Position numbers and translations under genes: made by a program. The notes beneath the pieces are model-generated. The model searched no databases and had not been told where the DNA came from. It worked only from the letters and a program-made list of their open reading frames with translations. From Planctomycetaceae bacterium (GTDB taxonomy: Bacteria > Planctomycetota > Planctomycetia > Pirellulales > UBA1268), in assembly GCA_005789975.1 (NCBI GenBank), contig SXWC01000055.1, positions 1-33,614 of the forward strand: a stretch of DNA of 33,614 bases. Direction: 5' to 3'. This document shows positions 1 to 7,298 of the stretch, piece by piece (the stretch's first letter is position 1; each line of letters begins with the position of its first letter).

Positions 1-951
1 CCCATTTCCCGCGCGCTCATGGCCGCGGCCGAGTCGGGCAAGCACGTCACGGCGCTCGTGGAGCTCAAGGCCCGGTTCGACGAGGCCAACAACGTCAGCT
101 GGGCGCGGCAGATGGAGCGGGCCGGCGTGCACGTCGTGTTCGGCTTCCTCGACCTGAAGACCCACTGCAAGGTCTCGATGGTGGTGCGGCAGGAGGGGCA
201 GCAGCTCCGCCGCTACGTGCACCTCGGCACGGGCAACTACAACCCGACGACGGCGCTGTCGTACACCGACGTGGGGCTGTTCACCGCCGATGAGGCGATC
301 GCCGAGGATGCCTCCGCCCTCTTCAACCTGCTGACAGGATATTCCCAGGGGCATGCCTGGCAGAAGCTGATCGTCGCCCCCAACGACCTCCACCGCCGCA
401 CGATCGAACTGATCGACGAGCAGGCCCAGCGGGCCCGCGACGGGCGACCCTCCCGGATCTTCGCCAAACTCAACGCGATCGTCGATCATCGCGTGATCGA
501 GGCGCTCTACCGGGCCAGCCAGGCCGGTGTGCCGATCGACATCGTGTCGCGCGGCATCTGCTGCCTGCGTCCTGGCGTGCCGGGATTGAGCGAGACGATC
601 AGGGTGCGGAGCATCATCGACCGGTTTCTCGAGCACAGCCGGATCTATGTTTTCGGGCCCGACGACGAGGCCCGCGTCTATCTCTCGAGCGCGGATTGGA
701 TGCCGCGAAACTTCTTTCGCCGTGTCGAGGTGATGTTTCCGGTGCAGGCCCCCGAACTCGCCGATCGGATTCTCAAGGAGATCATCCCGGTCTATCTCGC
801 CGACAACACGCGGGCCCGGCGGCTCGATCCGGACGGTGCGTATCACCTCCTGACGCCGATCGACGGGCAGCCCCCGCGCCGCTGTCAATACGAGTGTCTG
901 GAGCAGCGGGCGGTGCCGCCGATCGAGTCGGCGGAACCCCCGCCGGGATAG
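1..951 (+). CDS. ppk1: Polyphosphate kinase 1, C-terminal part (5' end outside window)
   Basis: The reading frame is open from base 1, so this is the C-terminal ~316 residues of a protein usually near 700 residues. PPK1 reversibly transfers the gamma phosphate of ATP onto a polyphosphate chain. Visible are the family stretch VELKARFDEANN (from about base 58), the first catalytic histidine motif KTHCK (His codon at 162-164), the RRYVHLGTGNYNP segment, and the second catalytic histidine in LEHSRIYVFG (His codon at 634-636). Both phospholipase-D-like catalytic domains are therefore present and intact here. The last ~35 residues are a divergent tail. The first in-window ATG (19) is internal, not the start. 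A short hairpin follows the stop, then the promoter of the next operon. Confidence 0.96.
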   Translation, partial: PISRALMAAAESGKHVTALVELKARFDEANNVSWARQMERAGVHVVFGFLDLKTHCKVSMVVRQEGQQLRRYVHLGTGNYNPTTALSYTDVGLFTADEAIAEDASALFNLLTGYSQGHAWQKLIVAPNDLHRRTIELIDEQAQRARDGRPSRIFAKLNAIVDHRVIEALYRASQAGVPIDIVSRGICCLRPGVPGLSETIRVRSIIDRFLEHSRIYVFGPDDEARVYLSSADWMPRNFFRRVEVMFPVQAPELADRILKEIIPVYLADNTRARRLDPDGAYHLLTPIDGQPPRRCQYECLEQRAVPPIESAEPPPG

Positions 952-960
952 CGGTCGCGG

Positions 961-976
961 CGCACGCCCCCGTGCG
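961..976 (+). terminator. Hairpin after ppk1, possible terminator
   Basis: CGCACG, loop CCCC, CGTGCG form a perfect 6-bp GC-rich stem ten bases after the ppk1 stop. There is no downstream T-tract, so intrinsic termination is only a possibility. Confidence 0.3.
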
Positions 977-986
977 GGCATGCTCC

Positions 987-1015
987 TTGAGGCAGCCTGG
1001 GGCTCTCCCTAGAAT
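987..1015 (+). promoter_or_regulatory. Sigma70-like promoter for the J-protein/rnpA/yidD operon
   Basis: TTGAGG (987-992), a 17-bp spacer and TAGAAT (1010-1015) lie 40 bp upstream of the J-protein ATG. The hexamers match the consensus at 4/6 and 5/6. A start near 1022 would give a leader of about 30 bases. Confidence 0.5.
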
Positions 1016-1054
1016 CGTGTCCGGCCAGAGTTCCCGCGTGAGAGACCCGATTCG

Positions 1055-2041
1055 ATGGCGGATGATCACTATCAGACGCTCGGTGTGCCCCGGACGGCGT
1101 CGGCCGAGGACATCCGCAAGGCCTACCGGGAGCTGGCCCGCAAGTATCATCCGGACCTCCATCCCGACGATGACGCGGCGAAGGAGAAGTTCAAGCGGGT
1201 CCAGGCCGCTTTCGACGTCCTCAACGAGCCGAGCAAGCGGGAGATGTACGACCGCTACGGCAGCGCCTTCGAGGGCGTCGGGGCCGGAGGGGGACGCGGC
1301 GGGCCGTTTCCGGGCGGTGGCGGCTTCCCGGGCGGTGGTGGCTTTCCTGGCGGCGGCGGCGGCGGCCAGGAGATCGATCTGGAGAGCCTGTTTGGCGGGG
1401 CCGGTGGCTTCGAACAGTTGTTCGGCGGCGGTGGGCCGCGGGCACGGACCACCGGCGGTCGCCGCCGCCGGCCGACGCAGGCGCCGGGCGAGGACCTCAC
1501 GGCGCGGATGACCATTCCGTTCACGCTCGCGATCGACGGCGGCAAGGCCAGCCTGCAGGTCGATCGCGGTGGCGGCAAGACGGAAGAGATCAGCGTGACG
1601 ATTCCGCAGGGTCTCCCCGATGGCGCGCGGATGCGGCTCCGCGGGCAGGGCCTTCCGGGCACGGGAGGCGGCCCGGCGGGCGATCTGCTGCTCGAAGTGG
1701 GCATCGAGCCCCACCAGGTGTTTCGTCGCGACGGCGACACGCTCGAGATGACGCTGCCGATCACACTCACCGAGGCGATCGAAGGGGCGAAAATCGACGT
1801 GCCCACGCCGTGGGGGACGATCGTGTTGAAGGTTCCGCCGCGGACCAGCGGCGGACGCAAGCTCCGCGCCGGAGGCATGGGAGTGCGGCACGCGAATGGC
1901 TCGAAGGGCGACCTGATCGTCGAGCTCCAGATCGCGTTGCCCGACACGGCTGACGCCGCGGCGATGGACCATCTGCTGGAGGCCTCCAGGGCCGCGCAGG
2001 CCGGCGCGACCGCCGGACCTCGGGCGCAGCTGCGGTGGTGA
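1055..2041 (+). CDS. J-domain co-chaperone, CbpA/type-B DnaJ
   Basis: 328 residues. The J-domain (about 4-70) carries the HPD motif at residues 32-34, which stimulates DnaK ATPase. A glycine/phenylalanine-rich linker follows (about 72-130), containing a tandem FPGGGG repeat. The two beta-sandwich substrate-binding domains fill the rest (IPFTLAIDGG, DGDTLEMTLPITLTEAI). The CxxCxGxG zinc-finger repeats of canonical DnaJ are absent, so this is a CbpA-type J-protein. The start is the ATG before ADDHYQTLGV, the usual J-domain beginning. Its stop TGA (2039-2041) overlaps the GTG start region of rnpA, so the two genes are probably co-transcribed and translationally coupled. A linked J-protein and RNase P protein is not the standard arrangement. 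Confidence 0.93.
   Translation: MADDHYQTLGVPRTASAEDIRKAYRELARKYHPDLHPDDDAAKEKFKRVQAAFDVLNEPSKREMYDRYGSAFEGVGAGGGRGGPFPGGGGFPGGGGFPGGGGGGQEIDLESLFGGAGGFEQLFGGGGPRARTTGGRRRRPTQAPGEDLTARMTIPFTLAIDGGKASLQVDRGGGKTEEISVTIPQGLPDGARMRLRGQGLPGTGGGPAGDLLLEVGIEPHQVFRRDGDTLEMTLPITLTEAIEGAKIDVPTPWGTIVLKVPPRTSGGRKLRAGGMGVRHANGSKGDLIVELQIALPDTADAAAMDHLLEASRAAQAGATAGPRAQLRW
1307..1360 (+). repeat. 18-bp tandem repeat, 3 units, in the G/F region
   Basis: Three consecutive 18-bp units, each encoding Phe-Pro-Gly-Gly-Gly-Gly, begin at 1307, 1325 and 1343. They differ only at a few positions. Copy number could vary between strains without breaking the frame. Confidence 0.8.
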
Positions 2042-2472
2042 CCGCCGGTGATCGCGGGTTTCCCAGGCGGCTGAGGCTCCTGCGGCCGGCCGAGTTTTCC
2101 CGTGTCTACGACTGCCGTCAGAGCGCCGCGTCAGGACCGCTGGTGCTCTACGCGGCCCTGAACGAGAATCCGGCGTCCGGCGCGCGGGTGGGGCTTTCCG
2201 TGTCGCGTCGCATCGGCAACGCGGTGGTCCGCAACCGCTGGAAGCGGCGGCTGCGCGAGGCCTTCCGCACGATCCGCAGCAGCCTTCCCGTGGGCAACGA
2301 CTTCGTGGTGGTGGTGCGGTCCGGCGAGCCGCCCCGCGGCGCGGAGGCCGCCCGGAGGATCGAGGAGACGCTCGCCGCGCTCGCCGCGCGGGTGATCGGC
2401 CGCAAGGGCTACGCGGCCGCCAGGCCGGTGCCTCGCGAGACCGCGACGACGAAGCCGAAGCGGAGGCGGTGA
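2035..2472 (+). CDS. rnpA: Ribonuclease P protein component
   Basis: About 145 residues. RnpA is the basic protein that binds the RNase P RNA and helps it cleave 5' leaders of pre-tRNAs. It is recognised by the N-terminal LRPAEFSRVYD segment, GLSVSRRIGNAVVRNR, and the signature RNRWKRRLREAFR around residues 64-76. The C-terminal ~30 residues (from about VIGRKGY) are a basic extension beyond the usual fold. Two GTG codons (2035, 2038) are possible starts; both overlap the stop of the upstream J-protein gene and no ATG is available. The stop TGA overlaps the ATG of yidD by one base. Confidence 0.93.
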   Translation: MVTAGDRGFPRRLRLLRPAEFSRVYDCRQSAASGPLVLYAALNENPASGARVGLSVSRRIGNAVVRNRWKRRLREAFRTIRSSLPVGNDFVVVVRSGEPPRGAEAARRIEETLAALAARVIGRKGYAAARPVPRETATTKPKRRR

Positions 2473-2735
2473 TGGGCTCGACGATCCGGGGGGCGTGCCG
2501 GACGGCCTGCCGGCTCTGCGATCGGGCGGCGTCCGCCGTGCTCATCCTCGGCGTGATCGCCTACAAGTGCACGCTGAGTCCGTTGCTCGGCCGGCACTGC
2601 CGCTTCCAGCCGACGTGCAGCAGCTACTTTCGCGGGGCCGTGGAGAAATACGGCGCCGTCCGCGGAATGCTGAAGGGGCTCGCGCGGATCGGCCGCTGTC
2701 ATCCGTGGCATCCCGGCGGCTACGACCCGCCCTGA
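2472..2735 (+). CDS. yidD: YidD membrane-protein insertion efficiency factor
   Basis: 87 residues from ATG at 2472, which shares its A with the rnpA stop (TGATG); an in-frame GTG at 2469 is an alternative. The family signature is plain: YKCTLSPLLGRHCRFQPTCSSYFRGAVEKYG, read here in two parts, followed by RIGRCHPWHPGGYDPP. YidD is a small amphipathic protein at the inner membrane that helps YidC-dependent insertion. Its link to rnpA is conserved across bacteria, but the usual flanking rpmH and yidC are not in this window. Its last 16 bases overlap the 3' end of the convergent Nudix gene. Confidence 0.95.
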   Translation: MGSTIRGACRTACRLCDRAASAVLILGVIAYKCTLSPLLGRHCRFQPTCSSYFRGAVEKYGAVRGMLKGLARIGRCHPWHPGGYDPP

Positions 2736-3112
2736 ACGAGCATCGCGATCACGCCCGCGTTGGCCGCCGGAAACGAAAGCGTCGGCAGCAGGGGGAGCGG
2801 CGTCCAGGCAAAGGGCGGCCGCGGCTCGTCGCTCCCGTCGCGGGCCACGGCCTCGAAAAACAGGATCTCGAGCGGACCGTGCGTCGCGGCGGCCGTGGAC
2901 CGCGCGAGCAGGCGCCGCACCTGGATGGCGACGCCCGTCTCCTCGAGGCATTCCCGCTCGGCGGCCGCCTCGGGCGACTCGTCCTGGCCGACCTTGCCGC
3001 CGGGAAACTCGTGGAGCCCGGCGGCGTCGGCCGCCTGCTCGGACCGCCGGCCGACGAGCACGCGACCGTCGCGCACGACGACCGCCACCGCGATCAGCGT
3101 CGCGACCCTCAC
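2720..3112 (-). CDS. mutT: MutT-like Nudix hydrolase
   Basis: 130 residues starting at GTG 3112. The complete Nudix box G-x5-E-x7-REUxEExGU runs from Gly39 to Val61 (GGKVGQDE, then RECLEETGV). The following WTPLPLLPTLSFPAAN segment is typical of MutT-type 8-oxo-dGTP diphosphatases, which sanitise the nucleotide pool; substrate is inferred, not shown. The GTG overlaps the fabI stop as GTGA, so translation is probably coupled to fabI. Its 3' end overlaps yidD tail to tail by 16 bp. Confidence 0.9.
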   Translation of the reverse strand: MRVATLIAVAVVVRDGRVLVGRRSEQAADAAGLHEFPGGKVGQDESPEAAAERECLEETGVAIQVRRLLARSTAAATHGPLEILFFEAVARDGSDEPRPPFAWTPLPLLPTLSFPAANAGVIAMLVQGGS

Positions 3113-3936
3113 TCCGCCTGCTTCGGCACGAGGTCGAGCAGCCTGCCCGGCGATCCCATGATGTTGTAGCCGGCGTCAACGTGGAGGATTTCGCCGGTGA
3201 TTCCCTGCGACTCCCGCGACAACAGCCAGGCTCCGGCCTTGCCTACCTCCTCGTGGGTGATGTTGCGGCCCATGGGAGACATGTGTTGGTAGAGGCCGAG
3301 CATGTCGTCCACGCCCGCGCCGCGGCCGGCGAGCGTGCGGAGCGGGCCGGCGCTCACCGCGTTGACCCGGACGCCCGCGGGACCGAGGTCGAAGGCCATG
3401 TAGCGCATGCAGGTGTCGAGCGTGGCCTTGCAGACGCCCATGATGTTGTAGCCGGGCACCACCTTTTCGCCGCCGAAGTAGGTGAGCGTCAGGATCGAGG
3501 CATCCTTGGCGAGGATGGCCCGCGAGAGGCGGCCGACGGCGAGCAGGCTGTAGGCGCTCGTCTCCATCGCCAGGCGGAAACCCTCGCGGCTGCAGTTGGT
3601 GGTGTCGCCCTTGAGGTCTTCCAGCGGCGCGAAGGCGATCGAGTGGAGCACGAAGTCGAGGGTGCCGAACTCCTGCTTTGCCCGGTCCATGACGGCGGCG
3701 ATCTGGTCGTCGCTCGAAACGTCCATCGGCACGAGGAACTTGGCGTTGGGCTCGGGATCGGTGAGCTGCGAGACGCGGCGGCGGTTCCGCTGGCGTTCGT
3801 CGTCGGGACGGTCCGGCAGGTGGGTGAAGCCAATCTGCCCCCCCTCGGCGAGAATCTCCTTGGCGATGGCCCAGGCGATCGAGTGGTCGTTGGCCACGCC
3901 GAGCACGAGCCCCTTCATCCCGTCGAACCTGCCCAT
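3109..3936 (-). CDS. fabI: Enoyl-[acyl-carrier-protein] reductase (NADH)
   Basis: 275 residues. FabI performs the last reduction in each fatty-acid elongation cycle. The short-chain dehydrogenase fold is recognised by the N-terminal cofactor segment GVANDHSIAWAIA (residues 13-25), HSIAFAP (98-104) and the catalytic Tyr163-x6-Lys170 in PGYNIMGVCK, preceded by Tyr153. The C-terminal GITGEILHVDAGYNIMG is also characteristic. An ATG farther upstream (4041) would add 35 low-complexity residues; the ATG at 3936 is preferred because it starts the family N-terminus and has GGAG eight bases upstream. The loop around residues 40-65 (PDRPDDERQRNRRR) is longer and more charged than in E. coli FabI. It is first in a two-gene unit with the Nudix gene. 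Confidence 0.94.
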   Translation of the reverse strand: MGRFDGMKGLVLGVANDHSIAWAIAKEILAEGGQIGFTHLPDRPDDERQRNRRRVSQLTDPEPNAKFLVPMDVSSDDQIAAVMDRAKQEFGTLDFVLHSIAFAPLEDLKGDTTNCSREGFRLAMETSAYSLLAVGRLSRAILAKDASILTLTYFGGEKVVPGYNIMGVCKATLDTCMRYMAFDLGPAGVRVNAVSAGPLRTLAGRGAGVDDMLGLYQHMSPMGRNITHEEVGKAGAWLLSRESQGITGEILHVDAGYNIMGSPGRLLDLVPKQAE

Positions 3937-4011
3937 CGAGTCGTCTCCGCAGTGGTTTTGTGGTCGCGATGCCTTCCGCCGGCCGCGCACGGTGGCGGAG
4001 GGCGAGCGCGG

Positions 4012-4041
4012 AATGTAGCCGTTCCCGGTGAATCCCTGCAA
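4012..4041 (-). promoter_or_regulatory. Possible fabI promoter
   Basis: On the minus strand TTGCAG (4036-4041), 18 bp, then TACATT (4012-4017), about 75 bp upstream of the chosen fabI ATG. The -35 match is weak (3/6) and the -10 is 4/6. Confidence 0.35.
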
Positions 4042-4083
4042 CGCGGGCTCCGGCCCGCATCGCGGCGGGAAGCCGGCAGACCC

Positions 4084-4112
4084 TTGTCTCTGCCGAGCAT
4101 GATGGGTAGAAA
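4084..4112 (+). promoter_or_regulatory. Promoter for tRNA-Lys
   Basis: TTGTCT (4084-4089), a 17-bp spacer and TAGAAA (4107-4112), each matching 4/6 of consensus. The predicted start is about five bases before the mature tRNA 5' end, which fits a tRNA gene. Confidence 0.45.
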
Positions 4113-4123
4113 AGGGACGAGCG

Positions 4124-4197
4124 GCCTCGTTAGCTCAATTGGTCAGAGCATCTGACTCTTAATCCGAGGGTTCTTGGTTCGAGTCCAAGACGAGGCA
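4124..4197 (+). tRNA. tRNA-Lys (anticodon CUU)
   Basis: A full cloverleaf can be drawn: acceptor GCCTCGT/ACGAGGC, D stem GCTC/GAGC, anticodon loop CTCTTAA with CTT at positions 34-36, five-base variable loop, T stem CTTGG/CCAAG with TTCGAGT loop, discriminator A at 4197. CCA is not encoded. The anticodon stem TCTGA/TCCGA has a T-C mismatch at its middle pair (29-41). A T-rich stretch (TTTTCTCTTTTT) follows directly and may help terminate. Confidence 0.95.
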
Positions 4198-4325
4198 TTT
4201 TCTCTTTTTCCGCGGTGCGGACGGCACCCGGCAGCCCCGGCGGCACCGCCCGATTGGAGTCCGGCTCCGATCCCGGGCCGTGGACGACTCGGGGACGGCT
4301 GGCGGGGGTCGGTACGATAGCGGGC

Positions 4326-4667
4326 ATGTTCGAGCACCGCACCGATCCGCTCTTGCCACCGCAGCGATTCCTGTGGCGAGTTCTCGGGTTTCTCGCGCTC
4401 TCGGCCACGACGATCTTCATCGCCCTCGGGATCGGCGTGCTCGGCTACCACTTCCTCGGCGATCTGCCCTGGATCGACGCGCTGGTGAACGCCTCGATGA
4501 TCCTCGGCGGCATGGGGCCGGTCGATCCGATCACGAGCCGCGCGGGAAAACTCTTCGTGTCGGCCTACGCGCTTTTTTCCGGACTGCTGTTCATCGGGGC
4601 CGCATCGCTCGTGCTGACGCCCTTCGTGCACCGCATCATGCACAAGCTGCATATCGACGAAGACTGA
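4326..4667 (+). CDS. Small two-helix membrane protein, degenerate ion-channel pore
   Basis: 113 residues from ATG 4326; a longer frame upstream is low-complexity and lacks a better start. Two hydrophobic helices are visible: about 18-40 (FLALSATTIFIALGIGVLGY) and 76-98 (SAYALFSGLLFIGAASLVLT). Between them lies an amphipathic pore-like segment, DALVNASMILGGMGPVD. Layout and the ending with RIMHKLHID resemble the two-helix pore module of potassium channels, where the matching position carries TxGYG. Here the filter reads ILGGMGP, so potassium selectivity is not expected. A -10-like TACGAT (4313-4318) sits just upstream. Function is unknown; a non-selective pore or a structural membrane protein are both possible. 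Confidence 0.72.
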   Translation: MFEHRTDPLLPPQRFLWRVLGFLALSATTIFIALGIGVLGYHFLGDLPWIDALVNASMILGGMGPVDPITSRAGKLFVSAYALFSGLLFIGAASLVLTPFVHRIMHKLHIDED

Positions 4668-4793
4668 CCGTCCGCCCGGCTTGGAACCGCAAAGGGTGTT
4701 GTTCGACTTCAGGCGGGCAGCCCCTGCTTGGAGTAGGGCCAGTGCACGGCTTACGTCGTCGCATGTGCCGGGGGGCGGCCCGACAAAACCCAG

Positions 4794-7298
4794 TCACTCC
4801 TCTACTACGCCCTTGAAGCTGGCTAGAAAATCCTCTTCTGTCAGCACGGTGTCAAACAGCCCCACTTCCATTTTCTGGTGTCTGCTCACACCCATATACC
4901 TCAGGCTCGCTTCCTCGTATCGGCGGAACTTCCAGACTGCGTCATTCATCAATGCACTGTTGAAAACACCAAGACTCACAAGCCGTTCAAAGTCAGCGGT
5001 CGTTAGCCCCGTAACTCGCTTGAACAGTTTTGGCTCCAGCTTGGTGATGACGTCTTTCAGCCGCTGCTCGCGAAAGTCGGTCAGGTACATGAACACCGGT
5101 ATGCGGGCCGCGAACTTGATCAGCTTTTCCTGCACCTGCTTGCGTAGGCTCTTACGCTCTTTGTCCGCCTCGGTGAGTTCTTTTTTTTCCTTTGCGCTCG
5201 GCTCTTTTCCTTCGCCCGACTTGCGCTTGGCGTCCTTGATTTGCTCCGACCGATTGATGATTGTTTGCAGGTCGGCATTGAGATTGCGAAATCCCTCAAT
5301 GGCACTCAATGCAGCCATTGCTGCCGGATCGCTCATAAGTCGATTAAGCGTGCTGTCGTCGACATTCACCAACAACACGCTCTCCCACCGCTTCGCCAAC
5401 AGCGTAGCGCTCGTGCCTGCAGTCGCGATGTCCAGAATCGCCGCCGCATCGAGTTGCCGCATGCTACTGCCGTCGTAGGCAAGCACCGGCAGGAAACCTA
5501 CCAACTCGGACACTCGCTGCTCGGCTGGCGTATCGTCTGTTGCTAATCGCGATCCGTAGTCAGCAATCTGCCGTAGTGCGCGATTGGGCGCGAAGTCAAA
5601 GACGTAGCACTCGGGCTTGACGATTATCTCGTTTCCAGATTCGTCGTTTACCGTCCACGGCGACTGCACGCGAAACGCGCTTTGAAAGTACGTCTCTGGG
5701 CTGCTGCACTTTCTCAACATCAACATCCCCGCCCACGGCCGCACGGTCACGCCGGTCGTCAACTTCCCGCAACTGAGCGTGATGCTTTTGCTCGACAGCG
5801 GTTCGTCCATCGCCTCCAGCACCGGCGGGAGCGCCGCCGCGCCGATGCCTGCCTTCCCTCCCGCCGCGACGACCACACTGTAGTCGTGATAGAAAGTGTT
5901 CTGTTTTGCCGTCAGCAGGTTTGCCATCGCGTAGCACGAGGCCACGCTCGGCAGAAACCAAAACGAGTGCTGCAATACGCCCAACAGTCGGGAATCGCTG
6001 AACGGGAGCGGCGGGCGATCTTTCCCGAGTTTCAGATCGTCGACCGTTGTCCCACGATAGGCGCCGCGGATCAGATCGAGCCATTTCTGTACCTCATCCT
6101 CGTGCTCGAACTTCGCGGCATCCCGTTCGCCAGAGGCCAAGAAAAACTCGTTCAAATCAAACTCGTTGAACTCGCCCTCCTCTGCAACCTGCCGGATGTC
6201 ATCCGGGAGCGTGTACGTCATCAGCACCAGCCGTGGCAATGACGCATAGGGGTTATCGCCCGGACCGCTCCAGTCGCGTTTCGCCCGCTGTTCATCGCTA
6301 TATGTCCAGTTGTAAATCTGCTCTTCGATAAACTCCCCAGATGCCAGCGCCCGGAATGGAGTACCCGACAAGTACAGGTAATGCCCTGTCGTGATGGGCA
6401 GGATCGACTCGTCGAACTCAATCTCTGCTTTCGATACCTCCTCGGCTACTTCGCCGGCGTCTTCCTCATCTGCCCCGAATAGCCCCTTCGCGTTTTCACG
6501 CCAAGCACCGTAGTGGTACTCGTCCAGAATCACACAGTCCCACTCCGTATCGTGAACCCATTCGTTTCGCGGCTTGATCGCACCATTCGGCGCACGCTGC
6601 AGAAAGTCTTGAAAGCTCCCAAAGCAGACAATCGGCTTCTTCTTGTCCGCCTGCTCGTAGGTCAGCTCACCCCCGCGTGAAATGAACTGCCAGCCCTGGA
6701 AGTCGACGTGTCGGCATAGGTCGTCTGACCACGCGTGAACGACTGCTGGCTTGAACGTCAGCACCAATACCTTCGTCCACCCCATCGTCTTGGCAAGTTG
6801 ATACGCGGCAAAGGTCTTGCCGAAACGCATCTTCGCGTTCCAGAGGAAGTGCGGCGTATGGCCCGCCTGCTCCTTCTTGGCCTTACGGAAGTAGGCCGTG
6901 GTCATTTCCACGGCCTCACGCTGCTCTGGACGCAGGCCGAAGCTCAGCGTGCGGTCTTCTACGTTTGCTGTTCGCTCGCGCACGGCAACCACCGCAGCAC
7001 GCACCTGCTGCACAGTGCACTTAAACCACTCGTGCGATGGATTCTTGATGCCCTTCGCCCGCAGATGCCGGTGTACGTCGCGGTCTGTAAAACTTGACCC
7101 GTCCGATCGCATGGCTGGCTCGATCATCTCAATCCGATATGCGTTCAAGCCGGACGGAAATTGCTCGGCGATCCGATCCGCCGCAACGCGCTCGGTGTAG
7201 CCCACCTTGAGCAACCCAGCGTGATCCGGGTGAGTGCTGGCGAAAGCATAGATCGTTGGAGTTGTCGTCGGGCGTGGGGGAAAGAAGGGATCACTCAT
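4794..7298 (-). CDS. GIY-YIG (T5orf172) nuclease fused to SF2 helicase, restriction subunit
   Basis: 834 residues from ATG 7298 (an ATG at 7304 is also possible). Residues 15-110 match the T5orf172 branch of GIY-YIG nucleases: IYAFAST, GLLKVGYTERVAADRI, a helical HRHL segment and the closing HEWFKC. Residues 120 on are a superfamily-2 helicase: motif I AKMRFGKT (155-162), Ia VLVLTFKPA, II DEYH (259-262), III YLSGTPFRA (about 308), VI QSAFRVQSP. A charged, probably coiled segment lies near residues 700-740. By family knowledge the helicase would translocate DNA and the nuclease cut it; the combination replaces the PD-(D/E)XK-helicase of type I/III enzymes. The ATG overlaps the upstream methylase stop by 8 bp (ATGAGTGA). 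GC content is well below that of flanking genes, consistent with transfer. Confidence 0.85.
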   Translation of the reverse strand: MSDPFFPPRPTTTPTIYAFASTHPDHAGLLKVGYTERVAADRIAEQFPSGLNAYRIEMIEPAMRSDGSSFTDRDVHRHLRAKGIKNPSHEWFKCTVQQVRAAVVAVRERTANVEDRTLSFGLRPEQREAVEMTTAYFRKAKKEQAGHTPHFLWNAKMRFGKTFAAYQLAKTMGWTKVLVLTFKPAVVHAWSDDLCRHVDFQGWQFISRGGELTYEQADKKKPIVCFGSFQDFLQRAPNGAIKPRNEWVHDTEWDCVILDEYHYGAWRENAKGLFGADEEDAGEVAEEVSKAEIEFDESILPITTGHYLYLSGTPFRALASGEFIEEQIYNWTYSDEQRAKRDWSGPGDNPYASLPRLVLMTYTLPDDIRQVAEEGEFNEFDLNEFFLASGERDAAKFEHEDEVQKWLDLIRGAYRGTTVDDLKLGKDRPPLPFSDSRLLGVLQHSFWFLPSVASCYAMANLLTAKQNTFYHDYSVVVAAGGKAGIGAAALPPVLEAMDEPLSSKSITLSCGKLTTGVTVRPWAGMLMLRKCSSPETYFQSAFRVQSPWTVNDESGNEIIVKPECYVFDFAPNRALRQIADYGSRLATDDTPAEQRVSELVGFLPVLAYDGSSMRQLDAAAILDIATAGTSATLLAKRWESVLLVNVDDSTLNRLMSDPAAMAALSAIEGFRNLNADLQTIINRSEQIKDAKRKSGEGKEPSAKEKKELTEADKERKSLRKQVQEKLIKFAARIPVFMYLTDFREQRLKDVITKLEPKLFKRVTGLTTADFERLVSLGVFNSALMNDAVWKFRRYEEASLRYMGVSRHQKMEVGLFDTVLTEEDFLASFKGVVEE

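Noticed and set aside
1307..1360. CRISPR-like tandem repeat
   Set aside because: Units are contiguous 18-mers without spacers, in frame in the glycine-rich linker of a J-protein.
4124..4197. tRNA-Lys as integration site for the defence island
   Set aside because: No second copy of the tRNA 3' end was seen near 4668-4793 or 9491-10512, and no integrase is present.
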